Below, one piece after another: positions 1 to 5,944 of a stretch of 7,520 nt of DNA. This DNA is from Oscillospiraceae bacterium (GTDB lineage Bacteria; Bacillota; Clostridia; Oscillospirales; Acutalibacteraceae). The translations under genes and the position numbers were made by a program. Under the pieces are notes generated by a model, which saw only the letters and a program-made list of their open reading frames with translations, ran no database searches and had not been told where the DNA came from. Positions within the stretch are counted from its first letter, which is position 1; every line of letters begins with the position of its first letter. The stretch lies in contig JAHZCM010000096.1 of assembly GCA_019422905.1 (NCBI GenBank), forward strand, positions 1-7,520. Direction: 5' to 3'.

Positions 1-16
1 TAAATTTTATTAAAAA

Positions 17-32
17 TTAAAAATATTTTTAA
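17..32. repeat. AT-only 16-bp perfect palindrome
   Basis: TTAAAAATATTTTTAA reads the same on both strands and lies in the very AT-rich first 33 bases. It sits beyond the unit 1 terminator and probably belongs to the intergenic or regulatory DNA of whatever lies to the left. AT-only palindromes arise easily by chance, so no function is assigned. I see no supportable gene in positions 1-63. Confidence 0.35.
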
Positions 33-63
33 AGCGAAACTCCCCGATGAATATTGAGACGCG

Positions 64-99
64 AAAACGGAGAGCGGATTTTATTCCGCTCTCCGTTTT
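64..99 (-). terminator. Rho-independent terminator of the acyltransferase-RodA-PBP operon
   Basis: A perfect 15-bp stem (64-78 pairing with 85-99) closes a 6-nt loop. The GC-rich core CGGAGAGCGGA is flanked by AAAA on one side and TTTT on the other. Read on the minus strand it begins 24 nt after the PBP stop codon and ends in TTTT. The symmetric A and T tracts mean it could also stop transcription arriving from the left on the plus strand. Confidence 0.9.
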
Positions 100-122
100 A
101 TAAATGCTTTGCAGATACTCAA

Positions 123-1451
123 TCAACCTATGGCGCTCAGCGCGGCGGCGATGACCTGTCCAGCGGTGTAGAGGCCGGACTCGCCCTCCTGCACACAGAC
201 GGCAAAAGCGTAGGGCATGGAAGGATCATCGGAAAAGCCGACAATCCAACAGTTCGGATTCTGACCGTCCAGCTCGGCTGTGCCGGTCTTTGCGCAGAGC
301 GTATAGCCGTTAAACATATAGTCGCCGTAATAATTGGCGACGTTGTTGCGCATCATGCTGTGCAGGGTGGAGGCGGTCTGACCGTCCAGAAGCGTATAGG
401 TGGTGCCCGTACCGCTGCCGGTTAAGTACGGCTCCGGCGTGGAGCCGCCGTTTGCGATGGCGCCCATCAGCAGCGCCATGTGGTAGGGATTCGCCATCAC
501 GTCGCCCTGCCCGACCGCCGACCAGGCCAGCTCCAGACTGGTCGCTCCGGAAAGGTCGATGGAGCTGTTGCAGGTTTCCACCGAATCAAAGTGGAAGGTG
601 TCCCCAAAGCCCATTTCTTCCGCCTTTTTTTGCAGGTTTTCCGCGCCGATATCCAGCGCCAGCTTTGCGAAGTAGATGTTGCAGGAATGGCCCAGCGCCT
701 GCTCCATGTTGAGCTCGCCGTGGTAGCCAAGGCAGGTTACCGTGCCGCTGCCGATATCGCAGGATTCCTCGCAGGTGTATGTCCGGGATTCCCAATCAGG
801 CAGGTACTCCATAGCCGCAGCGGCCGTGACCAGCTTAAAGATAGAGCCGGGCGTGTAGGTGGAGGAAAGCGTGTGGTCGAGAAAAACGCCGTCATAGGCT
901 TCGTTCTCCATGAGATCCTCCGGCACGTTCATCGGGTCATAGGTCGGCGCGCTGATTTTCACGAGGACTTCGCCGGTCTCGTAATTGTAGATGAAGGCAG
1001 AGCCGTCGCGGCCGGAAAATGCGTCGAAGGCCGCCGCGTTGGCATTGGCGTCGATCGTCAGCCGGATATCCGTGCCGAAGCCGGAAAAAATCGTGTGGTT
1101 CAGCCCGGTGAAAAGGTTGTAGCCGATGAGCTTCGAGCGGTGGACGGCCTGCACGGAGGTGCTGATATAACCGCTCGAATCGCCGACGGTGTGCAGCAGG
1201 GAGCGGCGCACCGCCTCGCGCTCCGCATAGACGCGGGAGCCGTCCTCGCTTTTTGCGAGGATCATGCCGTTGCGGTCCGTAATCGTACCGGAAGAAACCG
1301 TGGCGTCCTCGGCATAAATATGGCCGTTATACGGCTGCGCGACCCAGTCGGCGCCGTTGAGGGCGAGATTCAGCAGGAAATAGGCCAGTCCTCCGAGAAA
1401 GGCAAACAGAAGAATATACAGTACAAAGGAACGAAATCCGGTTGTCTTCAT
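123..1451 (-). CDS. Class B penicillin-binding protein (PbpA/FtsI-type D,D-transpeptidase)
   Basis: This 442-aa protein is predicted to crosslink peptidoglycan stem peptides outside the membrane. One N-terminal membrane anchor spans about residues 9-31 and no cleavage site is evident. An ITDRNG motif at about 57-62 is typical of the class B N-terminal region. The transpeptidase domain covers about 145-440 with all three catalytic motifs: SIFK (S203 nucleophile, K206), SCN (256-258) and KTG (388-390). It is short for class B PBPs, which usually have 550-700 residues, and is closer to the roughly 490-aa actinobacterial PbpA; the N-terminal pedestal is reduced. Its start overlaps the upstream RodA-like gene by 4 nt (ATGA), so the two are probably translationally coupled, and a GGGGG-containing ribosome site precedes the ATG by about 10 nt. 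The pairing points to an elongation- or division-type SEDS-PBP synthase. The family call is secure; the exact subclass (elongation, division or sporulation) is not. Confidence 0.93.
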   Translation of the reverse strand: MKTTGFRSFVLYILLFAFLGGLAYFLLNLALNGADWVAQPYNGHIYAEDATVSSGTITDRNGMILAKSEDGSRVYAEREAVRRSLLHTVGDSSGYISTSVQAVHRSKLIGYNLFTGLNHTIFSGFGTDIRLTIDANANAAAFDAFSGRDGSAFIYNYETGEVLVKISAPTYDPMNVPEDLMENEAYDGVFLDHTLSSTYTPGSIFKLVTAAAAMEYLPDWESRTYTCEESCDIGSGTVTCLGYHGELNMEQALGHSCNIYFAKLALDIGAENLQKKAEEMGFGDTFHFDSVETCNSSIDLSGATSLELAWSAVGQGDVMANPYHMALLMGAIANGGSTPEPYLTGSGTGTTYTLLDGQTASTLHSMMRNNVANYYGDYMFNGYTLCAKTGTAELDGQNPNCWIVGFSDDPSMPYAFAVCVQEGESGLYTAGQVIAAALSAIG

Positions 1452-3355
1452 CTGCGGTCATCCCCCTTTCCGCGCGCGTGACGCGCTGTCTGCGGTGTGA
1501 GCTTGTCCTCCGGAATACGCACCTCCATATGCGTGCGCCGCGTGGGCGTGCGGCGAACAGGCGGCGCGTCCTCGCGCCGGGCCTGCGGCGTGCGGGTGCG
1601 GGAAGAGGTGGCGCTGGGCAGCGGCTCCGGCTCGCTCCGCCCGCCGCTGCGCCGGCCGCCGCGCTTTGCGGCGTAGGTGCGTTCGTCGGAGGCCTTGAGG
1701 AATGCCAGCAGCCCCCATGTGGACAGGATGCTGGAGCCGCCCGCGCTGATAAACGGCAGTGTGACGCCGGTCAGAGGCAGGACGTCGGTCGGGCCGAAAA
1801 TATTGAGGCAGGTCTGAAACAGGATCATGCCCGAAACCGCGCAGGCCGCGATCGCGTAGAAGGTCGAGCGGCTGCGGGTCACGTCGCTGCGCGCATAGAG
1901 GATGAACAGCGCGAGCCCGGCGAGGACGACGAGGCCCATAAAAAGCCCAAGCTCCTCGCAGAGCATGCCGAAAACAAGGTCGCTGTCCGCAGCGGCGATG
2001 TATTTCAGGTAGCCGTTGCCAGGGCCGACGCCGAACAGGCCGCCGCTGGCTATGTAGGTGAGCGTGCGCGTCTGCTGGTAGCCCAGGCTGTCCTGTGGAT
2101 GCTCCCAAACGTGCATCCAGCCCATGAAGCGCTGGGCGACGTAGGGCTTAAACTGCAAAATCAGAAATACGCCGAAGCAGGCCGCAGCGAGGATCAGAAA
2201 AATGGTGCGGAAGCTGCCCGAACGCATGAAAGCGATGATGAGGAAGCAGGCGAAGAAGATGAGCGCCGTGCCGAAATCGCGCATGAGAAACAGAAACGCA
2301 AGGCAAATGGCGGCAAACACGATGAACTCCGTGATGTTTTTCCGCGTTTGCAGGTGGTCGAGCGTGGAGGCGCCGACGAAAACAAAGGCGATCTTAATCA
2401 GCTCAGAGGGCTGAAAGCTCAGAGGGCCGATGATGATCCAGTTTTTCGAGCCGTTGATCTCCTTGCCGAAAATGAGATTTACGGCAAACAGCAAAATCGC
2501 CGCGATGGCGATATAGAGCCGGACCTTCATCACGCGGTCAAGATCGCTCAGGAACCAGACGAGGAAGCAGAAGAGAAACATGCCGATCAGCATGGCGGCA
2601 AGCTGCATCTTGATGGCGTCCAGCCCCTGCCCGCTCAGCAGCAGAATGCCGATGCTGGAAAGAAGCAGCGCGACGGTCTCAATCTCGAAGCTGACGCGCT
2701 TCAAAATGCGCCGGGAGAAGAAATACAGCGCCCAGCCGGATAAGAACAGAATGCCGAAAGGCGCGAGCGGGTAAAGGCGGAACTGCCCGGTTCCGAGCAT
2801 GAGCTGGAGCGTGAGCGAAAGCTGCACCAGCGTGACGCAGAGCATCAGCTTAAAGGGCGAAGCCGCCTCCTTCGAAAAGCCGGTAAAGATGCTCCGCTTT
2901 TTCTGCGGCACCTCGTCGGCATTGCGCAGGATCAGCGTGGTGGAGCCCATGGAGAACTTGTCGCCGATCTCCACGAGCGCCGGCTCGGTGATCTCCTTGC
3001 CGCGCACGCGCGTGCCGAGGTGCGAGCCGGTGTCGCAGATGAACCAGCCCTCCTCGCGGCGCATCAGCACGGCGTGGTCGCGGGAGACGGAATCGTCCGG
3101 AATCTGAATATCGCAGCTTCGGCTTCGGCCGATGGAATTTTCCCAGTACAGCACCGGAAAGTGCACGCCTGTGGCGGCGTCCTCCAGCATGATGACCGGG
3201 TCTTTCCGGCGCTGCCCCCTTTTAAAGGAGGTGTAGCAGCGCCAGACAACATACAGCGCGATGACTGGCGTGACCATCCGCACGACGAGCAGAAAGGTCG
3301 TGAGCAGGCTGGAATTCAGGACGCGCTGCAAAATCTGGCTAATCGTTTCGAGCAT
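1448..3355 (-). CDS. FHA domain fused to a RodA/FtsW/SpoVE-family SEDS glycosyltransferase
   Basis: This 635-aa membrane protein is predicted to polymerise lipid II into glycan strands. A first membrane helix (about 18-40) leads to an FHA domain at about 53-145, with GRS at 76-78 and SRDH at 91-94. A SEDS core of about ten helices follows, from roughly 168 to 555. SEDS hallmarks are GPLSFQPSELIK (310-321), RDFGTA (359-364), GVGPGNGYLKY (442-452), SDLVF with D459 at the expected catalytic Asp, EELG (467-470) and PFISAGGSS (534-542). The tail (about 556-635) is rich in Arg and Pro and probably disordered in the cytoplasm. AAAGGA lies 9 nt before the ATG, supporting this start. The gene lies 16 nt after the acyltransferase-like gene and overlaps the PBP. 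Actinobacteria encode FHA proteins, RodA and PbpA as separate neighbouring genes; here FHA and RodA are one chain. The FHA loop lacks the usual Asn (see findings). The family call is firm; RodA versus FtsW is unresolved. Confidence 0.93.
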   Translation of the reverse strand: MLETISQILQRVLNSSLLTTFLLVVRMVTPVIALYVVWRCYTSFKRGQRRKDPVIMLEDAATGVHFPVLYWENSIGRSRSCDIQIPDDSVSRDHAVLMRREEGWFICDTGSHLGTRVRGKEITEPALVEIGDKFSMGSTTLILRNADEVPQKKRSIFTGFSKEAASPFKLMLCVTLVQLSLTLQLMLGTGQFRLYPLAPFGILFLSGWALYFFSRRILKRVSFEIETVALLLSSIGILLLSGQGLDAIKMQLAAMLIGMFLFCFLVWFLSDLDRVMKVRLYIAIAAILLFAVNLIFGKEINGSKNWIIIGPLSFQPSELIKIAFVFVGASTLDHLQTRKNITEFIVFAAICLAFLFLMRDFGTALIFFACFLIIAFMRSGSFRTIFLILAAACFGVFLILQFKPYVAQRFMGWMHVWEHPQDSLGYQQTRTLTYIASGGLFGVGPGNGYLKYIAAADSDLVFGMLCEELGLFMGLVVLAGLALFILYARSDVTRSRSTFYAIAACAVSGMILFQTCLNIFGPTDVLPLTGVTLPFISAGGSSILSTWGLLAFLKASDERTYAAKRGGRRSGGRSEPEPLPSATSSRTRTPQARREDAPPVRRTPTRRTHMEVRIPEDKLTPQTARHARGKGDDRR

Positions 3356-3371
3356 ACTTGCGGTTCCTTTC

Positions 3372-4046
3372 TTATATGTCGCGAATCTCGGCGATTTCCC
3401 CGGCGCGCTTGTAGATGCTGAAGCCCGGAACGTAGCCGCGCACCATGGAGAGCGGATAGATGCGCGCGCCGCGCCCGACCACGGTTCCCGGATTCAGCAC
3501 GCTGCCGCAGCCGATCTCCACGCCGTCGCCCAGCATCGCGCCGAATTTGCGCATGGAGGTTTCCACGCGCTCGCCGTCCGCGAGGATCGTGACCGGCGAG
3601 TGGTCCTGCTTCAGGTTTGAGGTGATGGCGCCCGCGCCCGTGTGCGATTTGTAGCCGAGGATCGAATCGCCGATATAGTTGTAATGGGGCGCCTGCGCGC
3701 CGTCAAACAAAATCGCGTTTTTGATCTCCGTGGAGTTGCCCACAACGCAGCCTGCGCCGATCAGCGCATTGCCGCGGATAAACGCGCCGGGACGCACCTC
3801 GGTGTTCGGGCCGATGATCGTTGGGCCGGCGATGTAGATATTTGGATACAGCTTTGCGCTTTTTGCCACCCAGATGTTTTCACCGCGCAGCTCGTACTCG
3901 TCGGGAGACAGCGTTTTGCCCAGCTCCACGATAAAGGAGCCGATCAGCGGCAGGGCCTCCCACGGATAGGTGAGGTTTTCAAGCAAGGGGCGCGCCAGCG
4001 TAAAGCGCAGGTCGTACAGGTTCTGAATGGTCATATTTTCTTTCAT
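3372..4046 (-). CDS. Stand-alone left-handed beta-helix acyltransferase-like protein (GlmU C-terminal-like)
   Basis: This 224-aa, probably soluble protein is built largely of hexapeptide repeats from about residue 56 to 205, for example IAGPTIIGPNTEVRPGAFIRG, then YIGDSILGYKSHTGAGAITSNL (its first half starts at 124). The second stretch strongly resembles the acetyltransferase half of GlmU, and H121 sits where the GlmU catalytic His would be expected. No nucleotidyltransferase domain is present, only a short helical N-terminus of about 50 residues. Its likely role is sugar-nucleotide or amino-sugar acyl transfer, but substrate and activity are inferred from family only. AGGAGG lies 8 nt before the ATG; an in-frame ATG four codons later is too far from it. 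It heads the operon with the SEDS and PBP genes, which supports a cell-envelope precursor role. It should not be called GlmU, because the uridylyltransferase half is missing. Confidence 0.85.
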   Translation of the reverse strand: MKENMTIQNLYDLRFTLARPLLENLTYPWEALPLIGSFIVELGKTLSPDEYELRGENIWVAKSAKLYPNIYIAGPTIIGPNTEVRPGAFIRGNALIGAGCVVGNSTEIKNAILFDGAQAPHYNYIGDSILGYKSHTGAGAITSNLKQDHSPVTILADGERVETSMRKFGAMLGDGVEIGCGSVLNPGTVVGRGARIYPLSMVRGYVPGFSIYKRAGEIAEIRDI

Positions 4047-4072
4047 GGTTGTATCCTCCTGTTTTCAAATTG

Positions 4073-4158
4073 AAGCAAATGTGCTTAATCCATTATGAAT
4101 TTTATTTATAACAATAAAACACCATTCTAATTATAGACAAATTCCCCGTGCATTTCCA
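4073..4158 (-). promoter_or_regulatory. Candidate promoter region for the acyltransferase-RodA-PBP operon
   Basis: Read on the minus strand, a perfect TATAAT lies at 4135-4130. A weak -35 candidate, TGGAAA (4158-4153, four of six matches to TTGACA), sits 17 nt upstream, inside the loop of the preceding operon's terminator. TAGAAT at 4129-4124 and TATAAA at 4110-4105 are alternative -10 boxes without convincing -35 partners. The 5' leader would be about 75 nt and contains a small inverted repeat, AAGCA-N4-TGCTT (4086-4073). A promoter somewhere here is likely because the operon needs one and the DNA is AT-rich; the exact boxes are uncertain. Confidence 0.4.
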
Positions 4159-4175
4159 GTCTGCGCGGGGAATTT
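4139..4175 (-). terminator. Hairpin terminator of the nucleoside phosphorylase operon
   Basis: The arms AAATTCCCCG (4139-4148) and CGGGGAATTT (4166-4175) are perfectly complementary. The stem extends inward by one G-U and three Watson-Crick pairs, giving about 14 bp around a 9-nt loop. It starts about 40 nt after the stop codon of the cysteine-rich protein. On the minus strand the trailing U-tract is weak (GGGGAATTTGTCT). On the plus strand a T7 run follows only 14 nt later, so the minus direction, where a gene actually ends, is the sensible reading. Confidence 0.65.
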
Positions 4176-4197
4176 TAAGGGTTTGTTAATTTTTTTC

Positions 4198-4213
4198 TGC
4201 GGGCCGGCCCGCA
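4198..4213. repeat. GC-rich 16-bp perfect palindrome
   Basis: TGCGGGCCGGCCCGCA is a perfect palindrome located 3 nt after the stop codon of the cysteine-rich protein on the minus strand. In RNA it could fold as a 6-bp stem with a CCGG loop. On the minus strand it is followed by an A-run rather than a U-run, so it is not a classic terminator by itself. It may protect the mRNA 3' end or slow polymerase ahead of the hairpin at 4139-4175. Confidence 0.45.
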
Positions 4214-4216
4214 AAT

Positions 4217-4846
4217 TCAGAGCTTTGCCGTATCCATGAGCAGCTCGAGCAGGTGTACTGCGTGCGCACCGCCGGTTTTCAGGCCCAGCGTACAGCGGTT
4301 GCAGTAGGTGACGGCCCAGCGCTCGGTGATCTTTTCAGCCTGCTCGCGCATAATGGCTTCTTCAAGCGCGGCAGGCATCTCCCAAATCGGCTTGTCGTCC
4401 TGCGCCGCAACCAGTGCCCGAAGCTCCGGGGCTTTCGGTTCGGCGTGCAGGTTCCCGCAGAAATCGGCGTTCTCGCGGCTGGCGCGCAGCTCCACGGCCT
4501 CAATGTGCATTTTGGAGAGCAGGCTCCGCACCGCCGCATGAATCTCCGGATGTGCGCGGTCGCGCCAACAGTCCTGCACGTTCACGCGCAGCCCGTCATA
4601 ATGGGGGAAGGAGAAGCCGTCGTCGCCGTCCAGGTATTCCCAAAGGCTCAGGGTTTGCAGGCGGTCCTCCAATACCTCACGGCAGGCCTGGCAGAAATAG
4701 ACGGCGGTGTCATCCGCCGCGCGCACGGTTTTGTCCACGCGGCAGCAGCCGGCCGCCGGCATGCGCTCCGTCAAATATGCGCGAATTTTTTTGGCCGCCG
4801 CGGGGCTGGCCTTGGTGAAGTTGCAACTGGGGAAATAAATGTACAT
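4217..4846 (-). CDS. Small cysteine-rich protein with two degenerate CCG (HdrB-like) modules, putative Fe-S protein
   Basis: This 209-aa soluble protein has nine cysteines arranged as two copies of the CCG-domain pattern (C...CCG...CxxC) found in HdrB, GlpC and LutA-type proteins. The first copy is C8, C34-C35, C52-Q-A-C55; the Gly of CCG is Arg (GCCRVD). The second is C93 (in DCWRDR, resembling the family's DPCH..R), a single C130 followed by Gly (DFCG), and C182-N-R-C185. This suggests a metal or Fe-S (possibly non-cubane) cluster or thiol-disulfide redox role; substrate and partner are unknown. HdrB-type proteins are usually near 290 residues, so this is a compact version. AGGTG lies 7 nt before the ATG. 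It follows the nucleoside phosphorylase by 22 nt and is clearly in the same transcript. The family assignment rests on cysteine spacing and motif context only; conserved hypothetical protein is the cautious alternative. Confidence 0.78.
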   Translation of the reverse strand: MYIYFPSCNFTKASPAAAKKIRAYLTERMPAAGCCRVDKTVRAADDTAVYFCQACREVLEDRLQTLSLWEYLDGDDGFSFPHYDGLRVNVQDCWRDRAHPEIHAAVRSLLSKMHIEAVELRASRENADFCGNLHAEPKAPELRALVAAQDDKPIWEMPAALEEAIMREQAEKITERWAVTYCNRCTLGLKTGGAHAVHLLELLMDTAKL

Positions 4847-4868
4847 TTTGGTGCACCTGCCTTATGCC

Positions 4869-5630
4869 TTATAAATATTGAAAGGTCCGCACGGCGGCTT
4901 CCATATAGAGCGCGCCGCTGTCCATGCCGAGGTTGCCGAGATTGCGCTTATCCCATGATTCGCCGGAAAGGGAGTCCGCCGCCCAGAGGAACTGCGCGAA
5001 CGGAATGCCCCGGAACCGGGATACGGCCGCCATCGAGGCGCATTCCATCTCCACCACCGCACAGCCCTGCGCAAGGCGCGTCTGCATTTTTGCGGCTGTC
5101 TCACGGTAGAAGGCGTCGGTCGTCCATGTCTTTGTGCGGGCGTAGGGGGCGTTCAGTGCATCGAGCGCTTTGCATACCGCGTCCACACAGCGGGAATCCA
5201 GCTCTACCTCCTCTGCGGGCGGCAGGTAGTGGTAGCTCGTGCCCTCGTCGCGGACGGCGGCAAACGGCACGAGGATGTGCCCGGCGGTGATGGTGTGGTC
5301 CAGCGCGCCGCAGGAGCCGAACATCACGAATTTCTGCGCGCCCATGGCGTGCGTTTCCTCCAAAACCGCCGCCGCGCTCGGCCCGCCGACGGGCATGCTC
5401 ATCAGGGCGAACACGGTGCCGTCCGGCCAGACGCAGCGCCAAATGGGCAGCGGACCCATGCAGCTGCCGAGCTCCGCGATCTCCTCCGCACGCAGCCGTT
5501 CCACATATTCATCCACAATCTTATGCGAGAAAACGCCGATGAAATTCTCCGGCATCCTCTGGTTTTCCGGGATGATTTCTTCGGGGTTGATTACGGCGGT
5601 TTTGCAGGGATCAAAGTCGGTATGCAGCAT
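4869..5630 (-). CDS. PNP/UDP-family nucleoside phosphorylase
   Basis: This protein of 253 aa from the chosen ATG is predicted to cleave nucleosides with phosphate to a free base and (deoxy)ribose-1-phosphate in the cytoplasm (salvage). Family features are MPVGGPSAA (79-87), FGSCGAL (104-110), RDEGTSYHYLPP (127-138) and VVEMECASM (192-200), whose E194-M-E196 is the ribose-binding signature. AADS (217-220) places Asp219 near where the hexameric PNP proton-donor Asp sits, which mildly favours purine substrates; a uridine phosphorylase-like enzyme cannot be excluded. The reading frame stays open upstream to a TTG at 5693, but that TTG is the -35 box of the gene's own promoter, and transcription should start near 5658. 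The ATG at 5630 has GGTGA 5 nt upstream. An ATG at 5642 also lies downstream of the predicted start site but abuts AAAGG, leaving no spacer. The gene is first in a two-gene operon with the cysteine-rich protein. Confidence 0.9.
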   Translation of the reverse strand: MLHTDFDPCKTAVINPEEIIPENQRMPENFIGVFSHKIVDEYVERLRAEEIAELGSCMGPLPIWRCVWPDGTVFALMSMPVGGPSAAAVLEETHAMGAQKFVMFGSCGALDHTITAGHILVPFAAVRDEGTSYHYLPPAEEVELDSRCVDAVCKALDALNAPYARTKTWTTDAFYRETAAKMQTRLAQGCAVVEMECASMAAVSRFRGIPFAQFLWAADSLSGESWDKRNLGNLGMDSGALYMEAAVRTFQYL

Positions 5631-5664
5631 TGCGTTCACCATCCTTTGGACAAGTATTTCGGAT

Positions 5665-5693
5665 ATTGTATCACACCGGTGCGGCAAAGTCAA
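5665..5693 (-). promoter_or_regulatory. Sigma-A-type promoter of the nucleoside phosphorylase operon
   Basis: On the minus strand TTGACT (5693-5688) is followed by exactly 17 nt and TACAAT (5670-5665), each one mismatch from consensus. A TG one base before the -10 makes it an extended -10 element. The predicted start site is near 5658, giving a leader of about 28 nt to the ATG at 5630. The leader holds no obvious riboswitch and I see no clear operator repeat on it, so expression may be fairly constitutive. Confidence 0.85.
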
Positions 5694-5865
5694 GAGACAG
5701 GGCGAACCGGCGGAGCTTTTGTCTGAAGGAGAACCCTTTTGTTGTGCCCGCTGCGCTTGACCTCTGCTTCAAGCCGCGCTGAACGGAACTTTTACGGGAA
5801 TCGTCCGGCGCCGGCTACAAGCCATGGCCGACGCGAATTTCGTGCCGGAAAATCATTTATACCCC

Positions 5866-5894
5866 TTGCAATTCCGCATAAAGCATGGTAGAAT
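5866..5894 (+). promoter_or_regulatory. Sigma-A-type promoter of the ABC exporter gene
   Basis: TTGCAA (5866-5871), a 17-nt spacer and TAGAAT (5889-5894) form a good vegetative promoter, with TG one base before the -10 (extended -10). The start site should lie near 5901, leaving a leader of about 60 nt to the TTG start at 5961. It faces away from the nucleoside phosphorylase promoter; about 170 nt between the two shows no supportable gene. Confidence 0.75.
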
Positions 5895-5911
5895 AGTTGC
5901 AAAATCAACTA
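5894..5911. promoter_or_regulatory. Candidate operator: inverted repeat over the exporter -10 and start site
   Basis: TAGTTG (5894-5899) and CAACTA (5906-5911) are exact inverted half-sites separated by 6 nt. The repeat begins at the last base of the -10 box and covers the predicted start site, an ideal place for a dimeric repressor. TAGTTG/CAACTA half-sites resemble MarR-family operators in Firmicutes, which often control multidrug-type exporters. No regulator gene is visible in the window, so the protein family is inference. Confidence 0.6.
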
Positions 5912-5944
5912 AATGTCGGGCTGCGGAGATTTGCCCACGGGGAA

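Noticed and set aside
54..425. 123-aa plus-strand frame at the left edge
   Set aside because: It starts by reading through the terminator hairpin and then runs antisense to the PBP.
480..1481. 333-aa plus-strand frame opposite the PBP gene
   Set aside because: Antisense to a PBP with all three catalytic motifs; no recognisable family and no convincing ribosome site considered in context.
1442..2743. 433-aa plus-strand frame opposite the SEDS gene
   Set aside because: Highly charged, low-complexity composition with no membrane or domain features; it shadows a gene with unmistakable SEDS motifs.
4253..5290. 345-aa plus-strand frame spanning the cysteine protein and phosphorylase
   Set aside because: It crosses two good minus-strand genes and the gap between them, and its sequence is low-complexity Arg/Pro/Ala.
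5718..5760. Short Cys-containing peptide ending ...PFCCARCA in the spacer
   Set aside because: It is the tail of a shadow frame opposite the phosphorylase, with no credible own start or ribosome site, despite the suggestive cysteines.
5755..5774. Small inverted repeat GCTTGA-N8-TCAAGC in the spacer between the divergent promoters
   Set aside because: Only 6 bp per arm, no T-tract, and not placed on either promoter; chance is the simplest explanation.
5805..5814. CCGGCGCCGG palindrome in the same spacer
   Set aside because: Ten GC-only bases are common by chance in this composition and no regulatory element is adjacent.
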